Assembly: GCF_003987275.1 (NCBI RefSeq)
Contig: NZ_PIQF01000001.1
Location: 992,001 to 1,056,000 of the forward strand
DNA from: Idiomarina seosinensis
Lineage (GTDB): Bacteria; Pseudomonadota; Gammaproteobacteria; Enterobacterales; Alteromonadaceae
Direction: 5' to 3'
DNA length: 64,000 bases
In this document: piece after piece, positions 1-9,060 of the stretch
How the letters are laid out: each line of letters begins with the position of its first letter
How positions within the stretch are numbered: the first letter of the stretch is position 1
Notes under the pieces: generated by a model
Databases searched by the model: none
Told to the model about the DNA's origin: nothing
The model's input: the letters and a program-made list of their open reading frames with translations, nothing else
Made by a program: the position numbers and the translations under genes

Positions 1-1101
1 TTGCTGCCAGCGCCAAAGCGTCGAAAAAATAGTGCCAAGTGCAGTTACCGACAGCCAAAACCCGGCGTCAAGCCAAGCGAGAGGATCGATGACGAACAGC
101 AGCGCGGCTGTTCGCAACAACAACTGCCAGCTGCTAACACGCAGCGCCAACACCTGATGCAACACAATCACCGAAAACATAATTAACGCTCTAACAGTAG
201 CGATAGCAAAGTCGGCCAACCAGGCATAACCAGTTGCTATGAGTAATGCCAGTAACAGGCTAAGCCATTTGATGTTGATTTTTTCTAGTCTTTCCATCGA
301 CAGCGTTAAGCAAAAGATACGACTGAGTAAAACTCGACCTAGCATAAGGCCCGCCCAACCCACTAAACTTAAGTGAAGTCCTGAAATAGCCAGCGCATGA
401 GTCAATCCATTGTGTTGCCACTGCCGTTTATCCTCAGCCGTTAAAAAACTTCTGACCCCAATGCTTAATGCAGCCAACACGCCATTGTAACGGTTAGCGT
501 CATCGGCGAACCTTTGTGCCAACCGCGCTCGAATGTTATTGGACTGTTCGATTAGGTGCCCCTCGGTTACAGAGGCCAGAGCAATAATTCCCTGCCGACT
601 CAAGCGCAGGCGGTAATCCCTGCTGCCCTCATTCCAGTAGTTTTGCGCCTGCTTAAACTTTACCTTTAACAGCCAAAGCTGACCCAGCTTCAATTGCCGA
701 GGAAAGTTTCCATACCATGAAGCTTGTATTTTGGGCGGATTCAAAAATGTTTGCTGCTTACCAGTTATCGATAAAACCGTTCCAACAAAGCGGCTATGAG
801 TCGCGTATTGCTCTGGAATACTGCTGATCAACAACTTAACTTGGGTTGTTTCAGTCAACTCATCAACTTGCTTTCTCTGATAGTGCTGCCAATTTAGATT
901 TGCAGTCGTTAACGCAATACCGCAAAATACGCTTAAAACTAACATTGCCAGTAGTCGCGCTCGCGGCAGCGCTTGCGATGAGACCAGGATAACCGCAAGA
1001 GCAAGGCTTACGGCAGCGCAGCTCCACCAAAAGGTACCGGCGCTTGAAATGTTTAAACTCAGCCCAACACCTATAATAAACATGAGTAAACAACGGTCCA
1101 T
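1..1101 (-). CDS. comEC: DNA internalization-related competence protein ComEC/Rec2 (N-terminal part, cut by window edge)
   Basis: Reading the complement from the ATG at 1101 gives 367 uninterrupted codons that run off the left edge. The start is chosen because GGGAG lies 5 bases upstream; an in-frame ATG at 1083 is an alternative. The product opens with hydrophobic segments, then a soluble OB-like region with the family motif around NEGSRDYRLRL, then the ComEC hallmark THALAISGLHLSLVG followed by further membrane helices. ComEC forms the inner-membrane channel that takes single-stranded DNA into the cytoplasm during natural transformation. The C-terminal metallo-beta-lactamase-like domain would lie outside the window. 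Its divergent neighbour is a DUF2062 gene, an arrangement common in gammaproteobacteria. Confidence 0.9.
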   Translation of the reverse strand, partial: MDRCLLMFIIGVGLSLNISSAGTFWWSCAAVSLALAVILVSSQALPRARLLAMLVLSVFCGIALTTANLNWQHYQRKQVDELTETTQVKLLISSIPEQYATHSRFVGTVLSITGKQQTFLNPPKIQASWYGNFPRQLKLGQLWLLKVKFKQAQNYWNEGSRDYRLRLSRQGIIALASVTEGHLIEQSNNIRARLAQRFADDANRYNGVLAALSIGVRSFLTAEDKRQWQHNGLTHALAISGLHLSLVGWAGLMLGRVLLSRIFCLTLSMERLEKINIKWLSLLLALLIATGYAWLADFAIATVRALIMFSVIVLHQVLALRVSSWQLLLRTAALLFVIDPLAWLDAGFWLSVTALGTIFSTLWRWQQ

Positions 1102-1145
1102 CGTTGCTCCCGGTCAGCGGTTAATTAAATTTAGCAGGTAGTTCC

Positions 1146-1667
1146 ATGGCTCGACGGGTAATCAAAAAACTAGTACCTAATCATGAAACGATTAGGCAAA
1201 CTAAGGTTATGCGCCTGTTTGGCAGTCTGTTACATGACGCCAACCTCTGGCACCTAAACCGGCGTTCTGCCTCGGGCGCGTTTGCGGTTGGCTTATTCAC
1301 CGCATTTATCCCTGTGCCCTTTCAAATGGTTTTAGCGGCAGCTGTCGCGATTCCTTTTAGAGTCAACTTGCCGCTGTCGGTAGGGTTAGTCTGGATATCT
1401 AATCCTATTACCATGCCCCCGATGTTTTACTTAGCTTATCGGTTAGGTAATTGGTTACTGGCTGCGCCGCCTCAACCGTTTTCATTTGAACTCAGCTGGA
1501 CTTGGTTAATTGCCAGCATTTCAACTATCGGCCCATCATTACTGCTTGGTTGCCTGGTGCTAGGTACGCTCGCCAGTCTGACCGGATATTTAGGCATCCG
1601 ACTGCTTTGGCGGCAGTCGGTTGTTAGAGCATGGCGCAGACGTCCGGGCTCACGCCACTCAGGCTAA
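1146..1667 (+). CDS. DUF2062 domain-containing inner-membrane protein
   Basis: A 173-residue protein with two or three hydrophobic stretches. The central region matches the DUF2062 pattern: a Gly-rich AFAVGLFTAFIPVPFQM segment followed by a SNPITMPPMFY motif about 40 residues later. The basic N-terminus (RRVIKKLV) and basic C-terminus suggest cytoplasmic ends. It is divergent from comEC with only 44 bases between the two starts, so both promoters must overlap in that gap. The molecular function of DUF2062 is not known; family members commonly sit beside comEC and lipid A transport genes. Confidence 0.85.
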   Translation: MARRVIKKLVPNHETIRQTKVMRLFGSLLHDANLWHLNRRSASGAFAVGLFTAFIPVPFQMVLAAAVAIPFRVNLPLSVGLVWISNPITMPPMFYLAYRLGNWLLAAPPQPFSFELSWTWLIASISTIGPSLLLGCLVLGTLASLTGYLGIRLLWRQSVVRAWRRRPGSRHSG

Positions 1668-1676
1668 TCACACAAA

Positions 1677-2906
1677 CTAGTGGGAGCCGTGTAACGCTTT
1701 AGCCGGAGCTACCTGAGTCGCTCGCCAGGCGGGATAAATTGTCGCTAACAAGCTCATTACTATGGCCACTCCAGCAACAAGGGCAAGGTCCTGCCAACGA
1801 AGTTCCGAAGGAATTTGGCTGACAAAGTAAACGTCATCATTGAGCATTTGTAGTGACAGTAATTGTTCTAGCCAAAGCATTAACTGGGGTAAACTTAAAG
1901 CCAGAACAGCACCGACTATGGTTCCCAGAAAAGCTCCCCACAAGCCATTTTGAAGGCCCTGCCAGATAAATATCATCACAATTTTCCGGTCCTCAAGACC
2001 CATCGTCTTCAGCATCGCAATTTGCGCCCGTTTTTTAGTGACAGTTAACACCAACGTCGACACAATATTAAAGCAAGCGACTGCCATAACGAGCACTAGC
2101 ACCAAATAAATGACAGTCCGTACCAGTTCTATATCCCTATACAAATGCCCATGTGTACGCATCCAGTGATTAACATAAACTAATTCCGGCAGTCGATTAC
2201 CAACGCGCTTTGCCACTGCATCGGCATTAAACACATCACGCACCGATAGCTGTATCCCCGTGACTCCTCTTTCTATACCTGCTAACCGACGAGCCGTAGG
2301 TAACGATACATAAGCATTTTTGTGATCGACTTCCCCTCCAAAATTAAACAAACCAACAATTCTTAGTTGATGCCGTTTGGGTGCCTGAAAAGCTCGATTC
2401 CCCTGCTCTGCAATCAGCAATGTTAAGCGGTCACCGAAAGACAGTCCTAGCTCTCTGGCGAGGCCTGCACCTAACACCATAGTCGGCTCCGCCTGCTGCA
2501 GTGCCTGCAGTGCATCGTTTTTAATAAAGTCGCTAATACCATTACCAGAGGTTTCCGGATCAATGCCTTGCAGCATTATTCCTTTAAATTCTTGCCCCGA
2601 CTGCACCATTGCTGTTTGTTGGATGACTGGACTTACACCAGTCACAGCATTGTCTTGCATAGCTAATTCCGCGATCGCAGACCAATCTTCAAATGGACCA
2701 TCTACGCGTTGGTACTCGACGTGTGGAACCACCTTCAGCAGTTTATTTTGCAGCGCCAGTTGAAAACCATTCATCATCGACAGTGCTGTGATCAAAACCG
2801 CACACCCGAGCACAATACCAATGGTCGACGAAGCCGATATAAACGATAAAAAGCCGTTATGTGCTGTATTTTTCCTAAAACGATAGGCAATATCCCAGCT
2901 CAGCAC
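1677..2906 (-). CDS. lolE: Lipoprotein-releasing ABC transporter permease LolE
   Basis: A 409-residue MacB/FtsX-type permease: one N-terminal helix (SSTIGIVLGCAVLITALSMM), a large periplasmic domain of about 230 residues, and three C-terminal helices. The NGFQ segment after helix 1 is typical of LolC/LolE. With LolC and LolD it extracts mature outer-membrane lipoproteins from the inner membrane and passes them to LolA. It is the last gene of lolC-lolD-lolE; its ATG overlaps the end of lolD by 7 bases, indicating translational coupling. Separate lolC and lolE genes, rather than a single lolF, fit a gammaproteobacterium. Confidence 0.93.
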   Translation of the reverse strand: MLSWDIAYRFRKNTAHNGFLSFISASSTIGIVLGCAVLITALSMMNGFQLALQNKLLKVVPHVEYQRVDGPFEDWSAIAELAMQDNAVTGVSPVIQQTAMVQSGQEFKGIMLQGIDPETSGNGISDFIKNDALQALQQAEPTMVLGAGLARELGLSFGDRLTLLIAEQGNRAFQAPKRHQLRIVGLFNFGGEVDHKNAYVSLPTARRLAGIERGVTGIQLSVRDVFNADAVAKRVGNRLPELVYVNHWMRTHGHLYRDIELVRTVIYLVLVLVMAVACFNIVSTLVLTVTKKRAQIAMLKTMGLEDRKIVMIFIWQGLQNGLWGAFLGTIVGAVLALSLPQLMLWLEQLLSLQMLNDDVYFVSQIPSELRWQDLALVAGVAIVMSLLATIYPAWRATQVAPAKALHGSH

Positions 2907-3574
2907 AATTTACCTCGCTGTAATCGTTCAACCCGTTGTAGCTGATCAGCCATGCGCTCATCGTGAGTGACCACAACAAAAGCAGTCCCTTGCTCCTGGT
3001 TTAACTGCAACATTAGCTGATACACCGCCTCCGCAGCCTCACCGTCAAGGTTCCCGGTCGGTTCATCAGCAATAATTAGCTGAGGCTGATTAGCAAACGC
3101 TCGTGCCACCGCAACTCGTTGTCTCTCTCCACCTGAAAGCTGGGCTGGACGATGGTTGACACGGTCCGCCAAACCAACCCGTTGCAGTAGTGACTGAGCG
3201 CGTTGCAGAGCTTGTTCTTTGCTTGCGCCCGCAATTAATAATGGCATAGCGACATTTTCCAGCGCATCAAATTCGGGCAACAGGTGATGAAACTGGTACA
3301 CGAACCCTAAATGCTGATTACGCCAACGCGCCAACTGGCTAGCTGACCAGTGGGTTATTTCATCGCCGCTAAAAAGCACTTTGCCCGAAGTCGGCTTATC
3401 CAGCCCTGCGAGGATGTGCATCAGCGTGCTTTTACCTGAGCCTGACGCTCCCACAATCGCTACCATTTCACCCTTATTAACGGTAAAGTCAACGTCATCT
3501 AGCACGGTCACCTGGCCACTTCCATCATTAAATATCTTACTCAGCTGCGAGCCCTGCAGCAACGCATTAGTCAT
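2900..3574 (-). CDS. lolD: Lipoprotein-releasing ABC transporter ATP-binding protein LolD
   Basis: A 224-residue ABC ATPase. Walker A is GASGSGKST near residue 42, the Q-loop lies in FVYQFHHLLPEF, the signature is LSGGERQRVAVARA, Walker B is LIIADEPTG, and the H-loop is VVVTHD. The FHHLLPEFDALENV stretch is characteristic of LolD rather than MacB or FtsE. It supplies ATP hydrolysis for LolC/LolE-driven release of lipoproteins to LolA. The start overlaps lolC by 8 bases and the stop overlaps lolE by 7, so the three subunits are likely made in step. Confidence 0.96.
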   Translation of the reverse strand: MTNALLQGSQLSKIFNDGSGQVTVLDDVDFTVNKGEMVAIVGASGSGKSTLMHILAGLDKPTSGKVLFSGDEITHWSASQLARWRNQHLGFVYQFHHLLPEFDALENVAMPLLIAGASKEQALQRAQSLLQRVGLADRVNHRPAQLSGGERQRVAVARAFANQPQLIIADEPTGNLDGEAAEAVYQLMLQLNQEQGTAFVVVTHDERMADQLQRVERLQRGKLC

Positions 3575-4802
3575 AGCGTAACGCCTCCGATGGTTGAGTT
3601 TTAGCGGCCATCAACGCCGGATAGACGGTAGCACCTAAACATAAGGTAAGTGATGCCAACGCCACCATAGTAATTTGTAAAGGGTCAATCATAACCGGTA
3701 ATCCGGCAGGACTTATGCTCATTAAGTTAACACCGAAAAACAACAATATAGGGTTTAGGTAATAGCTTAATAACAATCCCATTAATAGACCTAACAATGT
3801 TCCTATGACACCGTTATAAGCCCCCTGCAATAAAAACACACGACGTATTTGTACTTGTGTTAACCCCAAAGTTTGTAATATCGCAATGTCGTGTCGCTTT
3901 TCGTTGATTACCATAACCAGTGCCGACAAGGTGTTAAATGCAGCCACCGCAATAATCAGTGCTAACATTAGCCACATCATCCGCTTTTCCATGGCCACAG
4001 CATCGAATAACTGACCAAACTGCTGACGCCAGTCACTAACCTGATAAGAGGTTTGTTCTCGGTAACTGGCGGCGACTTCCGGTGCCATAAAAGCATCCTC
4101 CAGTTGCAGCTGAAAGCCCATTACCGAATTTTCTGGTTGGCGGGTCAAACGGTTTAAATCCGCGGCATCAGCAACAACTAGCCCATTATCAACTTCGGAT
4201 TGCAACGCAAAAACACCAGTAACCGTAAACTGTCGTTGAGCCGGAACCATACCAAATGGCGTGTACACGCCACCTCTAGAGGCTATAAGCCGAACTCTGT
4301 CGCCAACAGTAAGCCCCAACCGATGCGCAATACCCTGACCAATAATCAACTGGTAGTCGCCAGCTTTTAAGTCCGTCCAGCGTCCCACTTGTAATGACTT
4401 CTGCAGCATTTGCGGGAGCCCTTGCGAGTCAGCCGCCGCGGTCGAATTCATCCGCCCCCTTGCTATCGCCACCATCATGTCGCCGCCAGATTGCAGCAAC
4501 GCCTGAGTCTGAACGAACGGAAACACTGACTCAACAGCTGCGTGTTTAGGCAGCTGTTGACGTTGCTGCTGCCAGTTATCAATGGGATCGGAATGGGTTA
4601 ACGTGACCTGTGGCACAGCCCCTAAAATGCGTTGTTTAAGCTCACCTTCAAAGCCATTCATTACCGACATCACCACAATTAGCGCCATTAACCCCAGGGC
4701 AATGCCGCCAAGCGCGAAACGGTTGATAAACCGGGTGAAAGCTGAGCTTTTTTGCGCTCGTCCATAGCGAAGCGCGATAAACAGCGTAACGGGTTGGAAC
4801 AT
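3567..4802 (-). CDS. lolC: Lipoprotein-releasing ABC transporter permease LolC
   Basis: An open frame reaches 4871, but the ATG at 4802 is preferred: it has GAGAGGG just upstream, and the protein then begins FQPVTLFIALRYGR like other LolC proteins. The 411-residue product has an N-terminal helix (GGIALGLMALIVVMSVMNGFE), a long periplasmic domain and three C-terminal helices. It is the first gene of lolCDE. LolC recruits LolA by a periplasmic hook, while LolE binds the lipoprotein cargo. The divergent PilZ-like gene starts 84 bases away, so the operon promoter must lie between 4803 and 4886. Confidence 0.94.
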   Translation of the reverse strand: MFQPVTLFIALRYGRAQKSSAFTRFINRFALGGIALGLMALIVVMSVMNGFEGELKQRILGAVPQVTLTHSDPIDNWQQQRQQLPKHAAVESVFPFVQTQALLQSGGDMMVAIARGRMNSTAAADSQGLPQMLQKSLQVGRWTDLKAGDYQLIIGQGIAHRLGLTVGDRVRLIASRGGVYTPFGMVPAQRQFTVTGVFALQSEVDNGLVVADAADLNRLTRQPENSVMGFQLQLEDAFMAPEVAASYREQTSYQVSDWRQQFGQLFDAVAMEKRMMWLMLALIIAVAAFNTLSALVMVINEKRHDIAILQTLGLTQVQIRRVFLLQGAYNGVIGTLLGLLMGLLLSYYLNPILLFFGVNLMSISPAGLPVMIDPLQITMVALASLTLCLGATVYPALMAAKTQPSEALRYD

Positions 4803-4886
4803 TACCCTCTCAAAATCAATTGTTGCGTAATAGTATCGAGCAAGGATAATGAGTTGTAGTAAGCCTGACAACTAAAAGGGCAGATT

Positions 4887-5501
4887 ATGACAGATTCCCC
4901 ATTAACACAGACACAACAAATCGGCGATTTCTTCACCGTTAGCGAGTCATTTCCGGTCAACCTGGAAATCGTCGATAACGACTTTATAGTGCCGGATCAG
5001 TTTGAGTTTGAAGACACTATGCCGGAGCTGTTTAAAATGGCATCCAGTATGGCGGGTTCCGATCAGGATATGCTCGAAAGACTTAAAATGGACAATCAAC
5101 AGTCGCCTGCGCTAATCGGCCTACTCGACCATATGAACCAGCGAATGATCACCATGCTAGGTTATTTGTTGCGTTACGAAGACGACCCCAACCACCGCTT
5201 CGAAGGAACTGAGTTTGGCGGTGGTGGCATACGCATTATATCCCCACACTCGTTTGATTTTGATCAGGTTGTTCGAGCTAAGCTGTTCTTTAAAGCGGAG
5301 TCGTTAGCTATCTTTTGCTACCTGCGCTGTGTCGCCAGTGAGCCGCATGAGCCATCAGGCAGCTACAAAATCACTTTCGAGTTTGAGCAAATCTTAGAAC
5401 AAGATCAGGAACACTTAATTCGGGCCAGTCTGCATTCCCAAAGTCGCCACTTAAAACGGCGCGCCCAACAACGCCAGCAAAAAACTGACGAAAATGGATA
5501 A
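4887..5501 (+). CDS. PilZ-like domain protein upstream of mfd
   Basis: A 204-residue acidic cytoplasmic protein. Residues from about 95 to 175 look like a PilZ barrel: a turn rich in glycine (EFGGGGIRIISPH) followed by alternating strands (VVRAKLFF, YKITFEFEQI). The canonical c-di-GMP signature (RxxxR and D/NxSxxG) is not evident: the second motif position is a Gly run, so ligand binding is doubtful. Genes of this type are common next to mfd in Alteromonadales. The C-terminus is strongly basic and glutamine-rich (RHLKRRAQQRQQK). Function is unknown; the PilZ call is moderate. Confidence 0.6.
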   Translation: MTDSPLTQTQQIGDFFTVSESFPVNLEIVDNDFIVPDQFEFEDTMPELFKMASSMAGSDQDMLERLKMDNQQSPALIGLLDHMNQRMITMLGYLLRYEDDPNHRFEGTEFGGGGIRIISPHSFDFDQVVRAKLFFKAESLAIFCYLRCVASEPHEPSGSYKITFEFEQILEQDQEHLIRASLHSQSRHLKRRAQQRQQKTDENG

Positions 5502-5540
5502 ATTGTCACTGAGACTCATCCAAAAACACGCATAGATCGG

Positions 5541-5546
5541 TATAAT
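5541..5546 (+). promoter_or_regulatory. Putative -10 box of the mfd promoter
   Basis: A perfect TATAAT occurs 33 bases before the mfd ATG, in the short gap after the PilZ-like gene. No good -35 hexamer lies 16-18 bases upstream, so it is a weak or activator-dependent promoter candidate. Confidence 0.4.
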
Positions 5547-5578
5547 GCCCACGTATTTTAACCGGCAATTGAGTAGTC

Positions 5579-8500
5579 ATGGCTGAAATTTCTGTATTAC
5601 ATCCACCGTTTCCGAAGTCGTCCGAACGCGATATTAGCTGGATAAATTTGCGCGGCAGTTCCGAGGCACTGGCACTGGCCAAGCTCATTGACCATACCCC
5701 AGGCCGGGTATTAATCGTTACCCCTGATGCAAATCAAGCCCATCGAATCGAGCAGGAAGTGCGGTTTTTTGCGGGTGAAAATACAGAATACCACGACGAT
5801 ATAACCCTATTCCCTGACTGGGAGACTTTGCCTTACGATAGTTTTTCTCCACATCAGGATATAATCTCTGAACGGTTGAGCGTGTTAGCCCGTCTCCCCG
5901 CTGCGAAGCGCGGCGCTTTAATTGTTAGCGTTAATACATTAATGCAACGCATCGCTCCCAAAACCTTCGTTAAAAGTCAGGCACTTGAATTTACCGTCGG
6001 TCAAAAACTCAATAGTATTGCTTTGCGTGAGGAGCTTGAGAAAGCTGGCTACCGACACGTCAATCAGGTTATGGAGCACGGTGAATTTAGTGCCCGGGGG
6101 TCTATCCTTGATCTGTTCCCAATGGGCAGTCAGCTGCCCTATCGGCTGGACTTTTTCGATGATGAGATTGATAGCATTCGGCCATTCGACCCAGAAACTC
6201 AGTTATCTCAACAACCGGTTAATGAAGTTCGACTGTTACCAGCGCATGAATTCCCACTAACGAAAGCCGGTATCGAGCAGTTTCGTAGCCAGTTTCGCGA
6301 GCGTTTCGAAGTAACCACCGAGCGCGACTCGGTGTATCAGCAAGTCAGTAAATCTCAACTTCCCGGCGGCATCGAGTATTATTTACCGTTATTTTTTGAA
6401 GAAACCGCAACCCTTTTTGATTACTTGCCGGATGACACGGTGTTAGTTACTTTTGGCGACATCCAGGGTGCCTTAGAGCGCTTATGGACCGATATTAACC
6501 ACCGCTATGAACAACGTCGATACGATAAACAGCGACCATTACTACACCCCAACGAACTGTTCTTGCCTGCCAACGAAGTTCACCGGGGCTTTAAAAAACT
6601 GCACCGTATCCGCACAGCTATCCCTGCGGATAAACCAACCCCAGGCGCTGTCCAATTTAATACCGAGATTGTAACGGACATTGCTGCAGATCATCAGCAC
6701 AAGCAGCCATTTGCAAAGTTAGCAAAAACTATTGAGCAAGCACTAAATGATAATGAACGCGTCATTTTTTCCGCCGAGAGCGCAGGCCGCAAAGAAACCT
6801 TACGTGAAATTGCCGCCCGTTTAGGCTGGCAGCTCGCCAACTTCACCAGTCTGAATGAGTTTTTAGCGTCGGATGAACCGATTGGACTGCTGGTCAGCCC
6901 TATCGTCAACTCATTCCATCTGGTAGAGGAAGGCGTCTGGTTTATTACCGAAACGGAATTGTTTGGTAATAAGGTAGCGCAGCGACGTCGCCGCGAGCAA
7001 AAAGCCACTGTCAGTCCAGATACCTTAATCCGTAATCTAGCAGAGTTACAAGTAGGACAGCCGGTAGTGCATATCGATCACGGTATCGGTCGTTATCAAG
7101 GGCTAACAACTCTGGATGCAGGTAACGTCACCACTGAGTTTGTGACTATCGAATATGCCGGCGCTTCAAAGCTCTATGTTCCGGTTTCTGCACTCGATGT
7201 ATTGAGCCGCTACAGCGGTGGCGAAGATAATCATGCGCCATTGCACAAATTAGGTAATGACAGTTGGGAAAAAGCGAAAAAGCGCGCTGCCGAAAAGATC
7301 CGGGATGTCGCCGCCGAGCTGCTTGATGTGTACGCGCAGCGTGAAGCGAAGCCCGGTTACCCATTTACCATTAATCAAGACGACTACCAAAGATTTTCGA
7401 ACGGCTTTCCGTTTGAGGAAACCATTGACCAGCAACAAGCGATTGAAGCTGTTAACGCCGATATGCAGGCGCCACGGGCTATGGACAGGTTAGTGTGCGG
7501 TGATGTTGGCTTTGGTAAAACCGAAGTTGCCATGCGCGCTGCTTTCATTGCCGTGAATGACAGCAAACAGGTAATGGTCTTGGTTCCCACTACTTTGCTA
7601 GCGCAGCAGCATTATGAAAACTTTAAAGATCGTTTTGCTGACTGGCCGGTCAGAGTCGAAGTGTTGTCACGTTTTAAGACAACTAAGCAGTCCAAACAGA
7701 TTTTAGAAGATCTGGAGTCAGGCCAGGTGGATATCATTATCGGTACCCACAAGTTGCTGCAGGATAATATTAAATGTAATGACCTTGGCTTGCTCGTGGT
7801 CGACGAAGAGCACCGGTTTGGTGTTCGCCAAAAGGAGACGATTAAACGAATGCGCGCCGATGTCGATATTCTGACGTTGACCGCAACACCAATCCCGCGG
7901 ACGCTCAACATGGCGATGCATAACATTCGTGATTTATCCATTATCGCTACTCCGCCAGCGAAACGCCTTGCCGTAAAAACCTTTGTCCGTGAATCTGACG
8001 ATGCCACCGTGCGCGAAGCCGTGTTGCGCGAGATTTTGCGCGGTGGTCAGGTTTACTTTTTACACAATAACGTTGAGACCATCGATAAGATTGCCCGTGA
8101 TCTGGAAACCCTGGTTCCTGAAGCTCGTATTACAGTCGCTCATGGGCAAATGCGCGAACGCGAACTCGAGCGTATTATGTCCGACTTTTATCATCAACGA
8201 TTTAATGTATTGGTTTGCACGACTATTATCGAAACCGGTATCGATGTTCCCAGTGCTAATACCATCATTATGAACCGGGCCGATCACCTGGGATTGGCAC
8301 AGATGCATCAGCTTCGGGGACGGGTCGGCCGTTCACATCACCAAGCCTACGCCTATTTATTAACACCCAATCCTAAGCGTATGACCAAGGATGCCGCTAA
8401 GCGGCTTGAAGCTATCTCACAGCTTGAAGACTTGGGAGCTGGCTTTATGCTCGCTACGCACGACCTAGAAATCCGCGGCGCCGGTGAACTACTAGGTGAT

Positions 8501-9055
8501 GAACAAAGCGGACAAATTGAAAGCATTGGCTTTACTTTGTACATGGACATGCTGGAACAGGCAGTACAATCGCTTAAGGACGGTAAACAACCCTCGCTGG
8601 AAAATTTATCCAGAACTCGTACCGAGGTCGACTTACGCATTCCCGCTCTGTTACCTAATGACTATATTCCCGACGTCAATAACCGCTTAAGTTTATATAA
8701 GCGCATCGCCAGCAGTGACAGCGAACAGCAGCTGCAAGACATTCAGGTTGAATTAATTGACCGTTTTGGGTTACTCCCGGATGCTGCGAAAAACCTAATC
8801 CGACAAACCAGTGTGCGAAATCACGCCGAATTGTTAGGAATTCGAAAAATTGAAATGGGTAATCAAGGTGGCGTTATCGAGTTTTCCGACAACACCAAGG
8901 TTAAACCCGAAGTGATTATTGGTTTGATGCAACAGGCACCGAATAATTACAAGCTTGATGGACCAAACCGGCTCCGCATCAGTCAGCCTATAGAGGATAC
9001 TCAAAGCCGGTTAAAACTGATAGAGTCGCTGTTGAATGACTTTTCTCAGGAGTGA
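5579..9055 (+). CDS. mfd: Transcription-repair coupling factor Mfd
   Basis: An 1158-residue protein of full family length. Order of parts: UvrB-like N-terminal region (about 1-330) for UvrA recruitment, CarD-type RNA polymerase interaction domain beginning near residue 490 (VGQPVVHIDHGIGRYQG), RecG-like SF2 translocase with Walker A GDVGFGKTE near 640 and DEEH box near 741, motif RGRVGRS near 922, and a C-terminal TRCF domain. Mfd pushes RNA polymerase off lesions and hands the site to UvrAB. A TATAAT box stands 33 bases upstream. The csiV start lies immediately at the stop, so the two may be co-transcribed. Confidence 0.98.
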   Translation: MAEISVLHPPFPKSSERDISWINLRGSSEALALAKLIDHTPGRVLIVTPDANQAHRIEQEVRFFAGENTEYHDDITLFPDWETLPYDSFSPHQDIISERLSVLARLPAAKRGALIVSVNTLMQRIAPKTFVKSQALEFTVGQKLNSIALREELEKAGYRHVNQVMEHGEFSARGSILDLFPMGSQLPYRLDFFDDEIDSIRPFDPETQLSQQPVNEVRLLPAHEFPLTKAGIEQFRSQFRERFEVTTERDSVYQQVSKSQLPGGIEYYLPLFFEETATLFDYLPDDTVLVTFGDIQGALERLWTDINHRYEQRRYDKQRPLLHPNELFLPANEVHRGFKKLHRIRTAIPADKPTPGAVQFNTEIVTDIAADHQHKQPFAKLAKTIEQALNDNERVIFSAESAGRKETLREIAARLGWQLANFTSLNEFLASDEPIGLLVSPIVNSFHLVEEGVWFITETELFGNKVAQRRRREQKATVSPDTLIRNLAELQVGQPVVHIDHGIGRYQGLTTLDAGNVTTEFVTIEYAGASKLYVPVSALDVLSRYSGGEDNHAPLHKLGNDSWEKAKKRAAEKIRDVAAELLDVYAQREAKPGYPFTINQDDYQRFSNGFPFEETIDQQQAIEAVNADMQAPRAMDRLVCGDVGFGKTEVAMRAAFIAVNDSKQVMVLVPTTLLAQQHYENFKDRFADWPVRVEVLSRFKTTKQSKQILEDLESGQVDIIIGTHKLLQDNIKCNDLGLLVVDEEHRFGVRQKETIKRMRADVDILTLTATPIPRTLNMAMHNIRDLSIIATPPAKRLAVKTFVRESDDATVREAVLREILRGGQVYFLHNNVETIDKIARDLETLVPEARITVAHGQMRERELERIMSDFYHQRFNVLVCTTIIETGIDVPSANTIIMNRADHLGLAQMHQLRGRVGRSHHQAYAYLLTPNPKRMTKDAAKRLEAISQLEDLGAGFMLATHDLEIRGAGELLGDEQSGQIESIGFTLYMDMLEQAVQSLKDGKQPSLENLSRTRTEVDLRIPALLPNDYIPDVNNRLSLYKRIASSDSEQQLQDIQVELIDRFGLLPDAAKNLIRQTSVRNHAELLGIRKIEMGNQGGVIEFSDNTKVKPEVIIGLMQQAPNNYKLDGPNRLRISQPIEDTQSRLKLIESLLNDFSQE

Positions 9056-9060
9056 ATAAG

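Noticed and set aside
1-186. Plus-strand frame at the left edge
   Set aside because: It runs antisense to the comEC reading frame, which is convincing through SGLHLSLV, and its own product has no family features.
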